From: Acidobacteriaceae bacterium
Lineage (GTDB): Bacteria; Acidobacteriota; Terriglobia; Bryobacterales; Bryobacteraceae
NCBI GenBank assembly: GCA_019243205.1
Contig: JAFAUR010000714.1
Coordinates: 1-41,904 of the forward strand
Direction of reading: 5' to 3'
Length of the DNA stretch: 41,904 nt
Made by a program: the position numbers and the translations under genes. Below, one piece after another: positions 32,403-39,489 of this stretch. The stretch's first letter is position 1, and every line of letters begins with the position of its first letter. The notes beneath the pieces were generated by a model. That model was not told the origin of the DNA. It worked only from the letters and a program-made list of their open reading frames with translations, and searched no databases.

Positions 32403-33239
32403 TTATTTCCGCTTGCGAATGAAAATCTGACCATTGAAAGTGGTCAGCTGCAAGTCCGGGCCCCCGCCGTTGATCGTTCCGCGCAGTGTTCGATCGAAGC
32501 GCAGATGATACTTTCCGTTCGGGAGCTGTCCCGTTGCATTCTCGTCGACGTGGGTTCCGGGATCGAGCTTCACGTCGAAATCGCTGTAGATCGCCCCGTT
32601 ATCCGATTTCATACGGACATTGGCGCGCACATTGTCGGGCAACGTTATATCGATGTTGCCGTTCAGAGTGCTTAAGGAACTAGGCTTCGATGAGTCAAGC
32701 CGATCGACAGTTGCACTCACAGCCCCGTTCAGCGAATGCGCGACAACTGACCCGGAAACATCCTTCAAACTGATCCTGCCGTTAAGGTCCTCCGCATCGA
32801 TTTCACCGTCTACCTGCTCTACCTCGATCTCTCCGTTCGCAACGGATTTCAATTCGAGTGATGATTTCCTGGGTACGGTGATCGTCAGGTTTCCCGGATG
32901 CGTCCAGGAGCCGGTCCTGATGATCACTAGGTTGTTGTCTTCCGTAATATCAAGCCCTGCGTTGCCAGGCATGTCCAGCCGTTTCATGCCGTCAACACTG
33001 GCGGGAAGCGTCTCTCGACGGTTCCGGCGCACGCGAGCTGTCGGGTCTTCCGATCCCCCGTGCGTCTCCACCACAACGTTCTTGATATCGGCGCCACGAA
33101 CGATGATTCCACCCATTAGTAAGTGGACGCGGATTCTTGCCGGCCGCGATGGATCGTGCAACGGCACTGTCACCTTGTCCGCGTCTTGCGCGAACAGCGC
33201 GCCTGCAGCGATCAGCAATAAGACTGATAGTTTGTTCAT
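32403..33239 (-). CDS. DUF4097-family secreted beta-repeat protein (second copy)
   Basis: A 278-residue exported protein with a signal peptide (about 1-18, ending LFAQ). The mature part is a string of short beta repeats, with recurring G-x-I, N-G-x-I and L-N-G-x-V units such as VANGEIEVEQVDGEIDAE and LNGNIDITL, as in DUF4097/right-handed beta-helix-like proteins. A charged loop with RVRRNRRE lies at about 75-83. No enzyme motif is seen. It lies 11 bases after its paralogue. Proteins of this kind often accompany ECF sigma/anti-sigma genes; a sensor or structural role in the periplasm is plausible but unproven. Confidence 0.85.
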   Translation of the reverse strand: MNKLSVLLLIAAGALFAQDADKVTVPLHDPSRPARIRVHLLMGGIIVRGADIKNVVVETHGGSEDPTARVRRNRRETLPASVDGMKRLDMPGNAGLDITEDNNLVIIRTGSWTHPGNLTITVPRKSSLELKSVANGEIEVEQVDGEIDAEDLNGRISLKDVSGSVVAHSLNGAVSATVDRLDSSKPSSLSTLNGNIDITLPDNVRANVRMKSDNGAIYSDFDVKLDPGTHVDENATGQLPNGKYHLRFDRTLRGTINGGGPDLQLTTFNGQIFIRKRK

Positions 33240-33250
33240 GGTTATTCTCC

Positions 33251-34111
33251 TTACCGCTCCCGGTGCATGCGAATGGTGCCGTTTAGCGTGTCAAAACTTA
33301 GCTCGGGACCACCGTTCCCAACTCGCCCGCGCATAGTGCCCCGGCTGCGGTACACAAACTTGGCTCCCTCCACACTGGCCTCGCCAGTTGTGGGAAGAGG
33401 GAGCACATCGAAATCGGTATAAACTCCTCCGTTGAAAGTCTTGAAGCGCAGATTCGCCGATAGGTCCGGTTGAAGGTAGATATCTAGCGCGCCGTTGATA
33501 CTCTTGAAGCTGGTATCGCGGACCGGATTTTTGGCGAAATGTGCCGAGACCGGACCGTTGATCGTGTTCACTTCGCCCGAGCCGGAAACACCACTCAACG
33601 CGATCCCGCCGTTGATGTCCTTCACTTCAAAGTCGCCATCAGTGTTACTCAGGCGGACGTCGCCACCGTTCACTGTCGAAATCACGGCCCTCGCCGAGCG
33701 AGGCACTTGAACATCGATGTCGAAGGCAACTTCGTAAAAGTGTCGATGATCTCCCTGGCAGCCGCGGCCCTCGCCATTGCAACGCCAGGGCGCGTCGTAG
33801 TAGATCGAGACCGCGCCGGGTTTTTCCGTCATGTCGAGTTTCACATCCTGCTTTGCTTCCTGCAGGTCACTGTCGGTTTCGGCTCTGATCGTCTGGTGAG
33901 CGACCACATGAACCTGCGAGCCGTTTGTGCCCGTCACGTGTACATAGCCATCCACGTTGTCCACAATGACCCGCATCGGAGCGCCCGAGAGATTCAGGGT
34001 TTTCTCGATTGTTTCCTCTTCGCGAACTGTCCACCGTTCGTGAGACGGGTACGCAAAGCACAGTACTGCCGTCCCCGTTGCCAGCAGCAACAGGCCTGCC
34101 AAACACTTCAT
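33251..34111 (-). CDS. DUF4097-family secreted beta-repeat protein (first copy)
   Basis: A 286-residue exported protein, paralogous to the next gene downstream. A signal peptide (about 1-22) is followed by repeated beta units with the same N-G-x-I and L-x-N-G patterns (VNGGDVRLSNTDGDFEVKDINGG, SINGALDIYL). A Cys pair in WRCNGEGRGCQGD (about 105-117), absent from the sister protein, could form a disulfide. It closes with a strand pattern, FDTLNGTIRMHR, that matches the end of the sister protein (TTFNGQIFIRKR), which supports tandem duplication. It starts 10 bases after the anti-sigma gene. Confidence 0.85.
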   Translation of the reverse strand: MKCLAGLLLLATGTAVLCFAYPSHERWTVREEETIEKTLNLSGAPMRVIVDNVDGYVHVTGTNGSQVHVVAHQTIRAETDSDLQEAKQDVKLDMTEKPGAVSIYYDAPWRCNGEGRGCQGDHRHFYEVAFDIDVQVPRSARAVISTVNGGDVRLSNTDGDFEVKDINGGIALSGVSGSGEVNTINGPVSAHFAKNPVRDTSFKSINGALDIYLQPDLSANLRFKTFNGGVYTDFDVLPLPTTGEASVEGAKFVYRSRGTMRGRVGNGGPELSFDTLNGTIRMHRER

Positions 34112-34121
34112 CTGGAATCTC

Positions 34122-34913
34122 CTATTGGTAACTGAGCTTTTCCAAGCCCCACTGCGCGCGCTGTCTCACAGCAGCATTTACTTCCGAATCGTGAGTTAGC
34201 TTTCGTAGCTCGTTCTTTACGTCACGGTCTCGCATCCGCACCATCGCGTCGATCAGGGCAATTTGCACCAGGGGTGAGTCCTGCGTCGACATAGATTCGA
34301 CAAGCCCTTTGCGAACAGAGTTGTCATCGGCGAATTTCTCTAACGCGTCGAGTGAAGCGAGTCGCACGTTGACATTCGGGTCACTGTTCAACGTATTTAG
34401 CAAAGCGGAGAGAAGTTCACCATCTGGGCGCTCCACGCGGTTGCTCCACTCCACGCCCTGGAGGCGCGAAGTCGCAGATTGTCTCTCGAGCAGCGACAGC
34501 GCGACCGTCTGGCGCAGGCTTTGAACCTGCGTTTGCAGTTGCTCCACCTCGCCTGACGGCTTTTGACGCTCCGGCTGCAGATGGCCAACCAGTAAACCGG
34601 CTGAAAACAAGATCAAGGCTGCGGCAACCTGTTGAAATACATTGAACTTCCAACGTGACCGCCTCTCACCGGCAACATCTGTACCGTTCCTTACAACCGC
34701 GTTCAGCCGCTGGTAGAATCGAGCCCGCATCGCCGCACTCGGCTGTTCTTCCGGAACGAGTCCCAAGCCTTCCCAGATGGAGCGCAGTTCTTCGACCTCG
34801 ATTCGAAAATCTGCGTTGGCATTCAACTCGGCTTCAAATGTGGCCAGTTCATCCGGCGTCAGTTCCCCGGAAAGAAACTGCGGAATTAGATGTCGAATCT
34901 CCTCAGGCGTCAT
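34122..34913 (-). CDS. anti-sigma-like membrane protein with HEAT-like repeats
   Basis: A 263-residue single-span membrane protein. The N-terminal 70 residues (IRHLIPQFLSGELTPDELATFEAEL) have the look of an anti-sigma domain, but without the usual HxxxCxxC zinc motif. A membrane segment at about 96-110 is followed by a heptad-like coiled coil (about 121-148) and a periplasmic C-terminus of HEAT-like helical pairs (NVNVRLASLDALEKFADD, PLVQIALIDAMVRMRDRD). It should hold the ECF sigma factor at the membrane until an envelope signal acts on the outer part. The ATG at 34913 has GGGGAGAGG upstream and overlaps the sigma gene by 11 bases. Confidence 0.8.
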   Translation of the reverse strand: MTPEEIRHLIPQFLSGELTPDELATFEAELNANADFRIEVEELRSIWEGLGLVPEEQPSAAMRARFYQRLNAVVRNGTDVAGERRSRWKFNVFQQVAAALILFSAGLLVGHLQPERQKPSGEVEQLQTQVQSLRQTVALSLLERQSATSRLQGVEWSNRVERPDGELLSALLNTLNSDPNVNVRLASLDALEKFADDNSVRKGLVESMSTQDSPLVQIALIDAMVRMRDRDVKNELRKLTHDSEVNAAVRQRAQWGLEKLSYQ

Positions 34914-35463
34914 ACAACCTCTCCCCGCGAAGTTCACAGAATCGTTCACGAAGCTCTCTCAAAGCGCGGTAGGCACGAACTCGAACCGTTCCGGCTTCGC
35001 ACTTCAGGATGCGGGCGATCTCCTCGTACCGGAGATTATGGAAGCGGTTCAACAGTAGAACCTCCCGTTTGTCTTCAGGCAGCTTATTCAGCGCCCTCTG
35101 AAGATCGGCGGCGTCCTGTTTTCGCGACATGAGTTCCTCAGGCATCGCCTCCGTGCTCCTCACCTCGTTCAAGTCCACACTCGTTACCTCCGACTTGCGC
35201 TTCCGCAGCGAGTCGAAGTATGCATTACGGGCCATGCCATACAGCCAGACCGAAAACGAAAGGTTCGGGTCGTAGGTCCTGGCATACTTGAGAACTCGAA
35301 AAAAGACGTCCTGCACAAGATCTTCACTCAACTGACGGTCTCGCGTCAGATGAAACAGATAGCGAAATAGCGGCCCGTTATAACGCTCAAACAAAATAGC
35401 CAGTTGCGCACTGTCACCGGCCTGAACCAGCACCATCACAGAGCTGTCATTCTGGGTCTCCAC
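34903..35463 (-). CDS. ECF-type RNA polymerase sigma factor
   Basis: A 186-residue sigma-70 family protein of the extracytoplasmic function group. Region 2 (about 24-90) contains EDLVQDVFFRVL and the SVWLYGMARNAYFDSLRKRK helix. Region 4 (about 120-172) contains LNKLPEDKREVLLLNRF and the helix-turn-helix RYEEIARILKCEAGTVRVRAYRALREL. It should direct transcription of its own operon, including the anti-sigma, DUF4097 and ADOP genes. The GTG start at 35463 is preceded by GTGAGG. The 127-base divergent interval to the VanZ-like gene holds its promoter; I see no certain -35/-10 pair there. Confidence 0.93.
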   Translation of the reverse strand: METQNDSSVMVLVQAGDSAQLAILFERYNGPLFRYLFHLTRDRQLSEDLVQDVFFRVLKYARTYDPNLSFSVWLYGMARNAYFDSLRKRKSEVTSVDLNEVRSTEAMPEELMSRKQDAADLQRALNKLPEDKREVLLLNRFHNLRYEEIARILKCEAGTVRVRAYRALRELRERFCELRGERLYDA

Positions 35464-35590
35464 TCAGCCTCACCCGTAATTACTGGATCCCTCTCGATTT
35501 GTTACACCATAACCTGATTTTTCAAAAACTTGGCTGGCCGTCGGGTTAGCATGAAGTCATGGCCTCCGAGACCCGTCCGGCCGATTCCCG

Positions 35591-36034
35591 GTGAACGTCT
35601 GGCGCTGGGCGGTCCTGTTGTGGATCGGTGTCATATTCTTCTCATCGACCTCCCTGGCCGGCGAATGGGCAGAGGGGGGATTCGATTTCTTTTCGGATTT
35701 CTTCCCGAGCGTCGATCGCAGCTCGCCATCATACGGCGTTGCGCATTTGGCCGCTGACAAGGGCCTGCACATCACTTTGTTCTGTGTGCTCGCCCTCCTG
35801 CTCTGGATGGCTTTGGCCCCTTCGCCGAGAAAACGTCTGCTCATTCTCGCCATCGGCGCTGTCGTTGGGATCTGTAGCGAGCTGCTGCAGATCTTTTTCC
35901 CTGACAGGGATCCCGCCATCCGGGACGTCATGATCAACATCAGCGGCACTGCAATCGGGCTGCTGCTGGCGCAAGCCATCTCACGCATTCGCAAGCGGAC
36001 GGGACGTCAGGAATACGCAGCTTCCCGGAATTAG
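35591..36034 (+). CDS. VanZ-like family protein
   Basis: A 147-residue membrane protein with about four hydrophobic segments. Features of the VanZ-like family are the N-terminal WIGVIFFSS segment, the DKGLHITLFCVLALLLW helix and the acidic SELLQIFFPDRDPAIRDVMINISGTAIG motif. Distant family members include the teicoplanin-resistance protein VanZ, but most are of unknown function, and no resistance should be inferred. The start is GTG at 35591. It diverges from the sigma-factor unit. Confidence 0.85.
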   Translation: MNVWRWAVLLWIGVIFFSSTSLAGEWAEGGFDFFSDFFPSVDRSSPSYGVAHLAADKGLHITLFCVLALLLWMALAPSPRKRLLILAIGAVVGICSELLQIFFPDRDPAIRDVMINISGTAIGLLLAQAISRIRKRTGRQEYAASRN

Positions 36035-36102
36035 CGGAATCTCCTACAGTCCCGAGCCAGTTTCCGGTTTAAAAAGCCGAGGTACTTGCATCTAAGACGA
36101 GA

Positions 36103-37668
36103 GTGCCGGAAAATCAAACCGAACCGTGGCGTTCCAGCGTAAACCCTTGGCTGATCGCCGTCGCAGTTATTCTTCCTGCCTTCATGGAAGTGATCGACAC
36201 CTCGATTGCCTCCGTGTGCATTCCCTACATTGCCGGCAGCCTTTCAGCCTCGAACGATGAAGCCACGTGGGTGCTCACGTTCTATTTGCTCTCGAACGCG
36301 GTCGTTCTGCCTGCCAGCGCCTGGTTTTCGCTGCGCTTCGGACGCAAGCGCTTCCTTGTGGCCTCCATTATCATCTTCACCATCGCTTCTTTCTTCTGCG
36401 GCGCCGCGACCAGCCTGCTGGCCATCCTCATCGCCCGTCTGATTCAAGGCGCGGGCGGAGGCGCTCTGCAACCGCTGTCACAGGCCATCCTCACAGAGAG
36501 CTTCCCACCAGAGCAGAGAGGCATGGCTCAGGCCATCTTCGGCCTCGGGGTTGTAGTCGCGCCGATTCTGGGCCCCACGCTGGGCGGCTGGTTGACCGAT
36601 AGCTTCAGCTGGCGATGGGCGTTCTACATCAACATTCCCGTGGGCGCGCTAGCGTTGTTTCTCATCGCCCGATTTGTAGAGGATCCGCCGTATATCAAAA
36701 AAGCGAACGCGGGCAGACTGGATACGATTGGCTTCGGGCTGCTCGCTATCTGGCTCGGCGCCATGCAGATCATTCTCGATCGCGGCCAGGAAGACGACTG
36801 GTTCGGCGCAATTTGGATCCGCTGGGCGTTTGGAATCATGGTGGTCTGTTTTGTCGCCTTCGTGGTCACTCAGCTCCAATCGAAAAAACCGCTCGTCGAC
36901 CTCACGATTTTCAAGTACCGGAATTTTACGATCGGCTGCTTGCTGATCTTCCTCTTCGGCGCATGCGTGTACGGCGCCGTCACTATCCTGCCGCTCTTTT
37001 TCCAGAACATCATGGACTACTCGGCAACTTGGGCCGGTATCGCGGTATCACCTCGAGGCATCGGTGCGGTCCTCATGATGCCGATCGTGGGCTTGCTCGT
37101 GTCGAGGATTGATCCGCGCATTCTGATCTCGACTGGGTTCCTCGTCTTCGGAATCTGTAGCGTGACCTGGGGACGCTTGACTACGGATATCTCCCCATGG
37201 TCGCTCACTTTGCCGATTGTCATCAGCGGGGCTTCACTGGGCTTAGTCTTTGTGCCGCTCGCTACAGTTTCCCTCGGTGGACTCCCACCGGCCAGCATCG
37301 GCAACGGCAGCGGGCTTTTTAACCTCATGCGCAACGTGGGCGGCAGCGTGGGGATCTCCATCATCAACACCATACTTGCGCGTCACGAGCAACTCCACCG
37401 CAGTGAGATGGTTCGCAACTTGGCGGAGTCTTCGGTTAACTTCCAGAACCAGCTCGCTCAACATCAACAATTCCTCGCACCCGTGTATGGCGCCGCAAAT
37501 TCCCTGGTGCGATCGTACGGAATGATTCAGAACACGCTGACACAACAAGCTCAGGTATGGTCTTACGTAGACGATTTTCGCTATATGGCGATAGCGGCGA
37601 TCGCCTGCGCACCCATTGTATGGGCGATGAAACGAGTAAGAGCGAGAGGGCCCGTGGCCGCGCACTGA
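36103..37668 (+). CDS. DHA2-family multidrug exporter (MFS, EmrB/QacA type)
   Basis: A 521-residue major facilitator with about 14 membrane helices. The first helix carries FMEVIDTSIASVCIPYIAGSL, and motif A, RFGRKRF, follows helix 2. The RLIQGAGGG segment and the antiporter motif C region, GLGVVVAPILGPTLGGWL, are all typical of EmrB/QacA proton-driven exporters. No EmrA-like adaptor or outer-membrane partner lies beside it in the window. The start is GTG at 36103. Substrate unknown. Confidence 0.93.
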   Translation: MPENQTEPWRSSVNPWLIAVAVILPAFMEVIDTSIASVCIPYIAGSLSASNDEATWVLTFYLLSNAVVLPASAWFSLRFGRKRFLVASIIIFTIASFFCGAATSLLAILIARLIQGAGGGALQPLSQAILTESFPPEQRGMAQAIFGLGVVVAPILGPTLGGWLTDSFSWRWAFYINIPVGALALFLIARFVEDPPYIKKANAGRLDTIGFGLLAIWLGAMQIILDRGQEDDWFGAIWIRWAFGIMVVCFVAFVVTQLQSKKPLVDLTIFKYRNFTIGCLLIFLFGACVYGAVTILPLFFQNIMDYSATWAGIAVSPRGIGAVLMMPIVGLLVSRIDPRILISTGFLVFGICSVTWGRLTTDISPWSLTLPIVISGASLGLVFVPLATVSLGGLPPASIGNGSGLFNLMRNVGGSVGISIINTILARHEQLHRSEMVRNLAESSVNFQNQLAQHQQFLAPVYGAANSLVRSYGMIQNTLTQQAQVWSYVDDFRYMAIAAIACAPIVWAMKRVRARGPVAAH

Positions 37669-37844
37669 CACCTGCACAAGCACTCGATTTATCTGTGAAC
37701 GATTGAATGTGGCCGACTAGTTAGGAGATAGACGCTTCGAGGCAGTGTAGACTCTGGGCTGATCGACGCAAGAGCGCGAGTTGACGAGTCGTACACTCCG
37801 ATTCCGCTAAACCGGTTACGTTCTTGCCAAAGTGAGGGCTGAAG

Positions 37845-38264
37845 ATGAACGATCAACAAAAGAATGAGCAGTATCCTGGAGTGCGAGATCAAGAGATCCG
37901 TACGGCACTGGATCAGCATTGGACGGCGTCCGATGCCAACGATCTTGAAACGGAGCATCGCATCTATCATGAGGACGCGGTGCTGGAATACCCGCAGTCA
38001 GGCGAGCGAACCCGCGGTCGGCGCAACATTCAGAACCAACGCGCTAGTCAGCCGAGCAAAAAGCGGTTTGCTATCCGACGAATCATTGGCGGCGGTGATC
38101 TTTGGATTACCGAATTCATCCTGACATATGACGGCAAGCCGTCCTACACCGTGAGCATCATGGAGTTCACGGACGACAAGGTTTCGCGTGAAACACAGTA
38201 CTTTGCGGATCCATTCCTGGCGCCCGCATGGCGCGCTGAATGGGTCGAACGGATGGACACATAA
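37845..38264 (+). CDS. NTF2-like/SnoaL-like protein
   Basis: A 139-residue cytoplasmic protein with the cone-shaped NTF2-like fold pattern: an N-terminal helix pair, HRIYHEDAVLEYPQSGERTRGRRNI, and strands ending SIMEFTDDKVSRETQYFADPF. Family members range from isomerases to ligand-binding proteins; no catalytic residues can be assigned. The 176 bases upstream hold a TTGACG at 37781 but no well-spaced -10. The DoxX gene follows after 99 bases, so the two may be cotranscribed. Confidence 0.85.
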   Translation: MNDQQKNEQYPGVRDQEIRTALDQHWTASDANDLETEHRIYHEDAVLEYPQSGERTRGRRNIQNQRASQPSKKRFAIRRIIGGGDLWITEFILTYDGKPSYTVSIMEFTDDKVSRETQYFADPFLAPAWRAEWVERMDT

Positions 38265-38281
38265 TCTCGAGCCGCGAAGTC

Positions 38282-38298
38282 GTGATTAACGCAATCAC
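38282..38298. promoter_or_regulatory. perfect inverted repeat before the DoxX gene
   Basis: GTGATT-aacgc-AATCAC, six paired bases around a five-base centre, 66 bases before the DoxX start. No T-run follows, so it is more like a dimeric-regulator operator than a terminator. Confidence 0.35.
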
Positions 38299-38363
38299 CG
38301 GAGAAATCAAGCTGTAGGATATCGGCTATCGTTACAGGCACATCCTCGATGGAGGGATAAGAG

Positions 38364-38837
38364 GTGGATTGGAAACGGGTGGTCCAGTTTGCGCTACTGG
38401 GTAGCAGTGATTTTGACCAATATGCCGTCTTGCTGGTACGCGTTTCGCTCGGACTGTTCTTCGCCATCTCCGGGGCAAACAAACTGTTTGTTGCGGCCAG
38501 CACGCAAACTATGTACGAAACGCTCGTTGAGGCTAAAGCCCCGTTTCCCCACCTGATGACTTACTTCGTGTCGGCTGTCGAGTTCGTTGGTGGATCCTTG
38601 CTGATCCTGGGCTTTCTTTCGAGCTTGGTCTCGGTGGCTTTATTGGTCGATATACTTGTCGCCATCCTGACCGCCAAGCTTTCCGCCATGCGTAAAGGGC
38701 TTTCGTTTCTTAACTGGCTCGACGATTTCCTCTACCTTCCGGAAGTCCTGTACGTGCTGTTCTTTATCTGGCTCATCTGCTCTGGTCCGGGAAAGTTCAG
38801 TATCGATTACTGGCTCTCCGGCAAGTTACGGAGGTGA
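38364..38837 (+). CDS. DoxX-family membrane protein
   Basis: A 157-residue protein with four hydrophobic helices. Family features are the LVRVSLGLFFAISGANKL helix, FVSAVEFVGGSLLILGF and the C-terminal FIWLICSGPGKFSIDYWL. DoxX-like proteins are small inner-membrane proteins; some take part in thiosulfate or redox reactions, but most are uncharacterised. The GTG start at 38364 is preceded by GGAGGGATAAGAG. Confidence 0.87.
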   Translation: MDWKRVVQFALLGSSDFDQYAVLLVRVSLGLFFAISGANKLFVAASTQTMYETLVEAKAPFPHLMTYFVSAVEFVGGSLLILGFLSSLVSVALLVDILVAILTAKLSAMRKGLSFLNWLDDFLYLPEVLYVLFFIWLICSGPGKFSIDYWLSGKLRR

Positions 38838-38872
38838 TCGACCGACGACGCAGCTGGTTGCTAGAGAAGAGC

Positions 38873-39400
38873 TTATCTTCCCGAGCGATCGCTCGACGGC
38901 GGCACGATGTTCTTCAGGCGCATGTACACCGACATAATGCCGTACTGCTCGCTGTCATGCGATAAATTGCCTGCAAGCGCGCCGATTTTCGTCCGTTGTC
39001 CTCTGGGCGTAGTGATGGCTTCGCTTGCATTGCTGTCGGTTAGCGAGTCGTAAGCCTTGTCGCACACGGCAAAGGCCGCCTGAAGAGCGGCGATGATGTC
39101 GGCTTTTGAAGTCTTACCGGCGGCGTTTGCCTGGGCATGCTCACCACTGATAGCGCTGCAAGTGCGCGCCTGCGAATCGGCTACGTGCGCCAGCACTTCC
39201 GCGAAGCTGCGAATCTCGGGCGTCGGCTTGAAACTGTAGTCCGCGTCCGGAACTTTCTCCGCCGATTTCAAAATGTTGTTTTTCACGGTTGCGTAAGCCT
39301 GTTTCATTTCGGCCGAAACACTCGCGCTCCCGCCATTCTGAGCGAGAACAGCAGAGCCGAAGGCGCCTGTCAAAATCACTAGCGAGCACACTTTCCTCAT
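38873..39400 (-). CDS. secreted DinB-like protein
   Basis: A 175-residue protein with a signal peptide (about 1-21, ending VLAQ) and a four-helix DinB/YfiT-like domain. Metal-type histidines are in SFAEVLAHVADSQ (about 66-77) and GNLSHDSEQYG (about 144-154). Most DinB proteins are cytoplasmic thiol transferases; exported ones recur in acidobacteria and have no known role. GTGGAGGAATC before the ATG is a good ribosome site, and TACAAT at 39443-39448 is a candidate -10. Confidence 0.88.
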   Translation of the reverse strand: MRKVCSLVILTGAFGSAVLAQNGGSASVSAEMKQAYATVKNNILKSAEKVPDADYSFKPTPEIRSFAEVLAHVADSQARTCSAISGEHAQANAAGKTSKADIIAALQAAFAVCDKAYDSLTDSNASEAITTPRGQRTKIGALAGNLSHDSEQYGIMSVYMRLKNIVPPSSDRSGR

Positions 39401-39489
39401 GATTCCTCCACTTTCGTGCGGTCTCTTTCTGAACCGCCCTCAATTGTATTGCAAGCGGCCGAAGACTGCTGCGCTATCTTGAAACTTTT

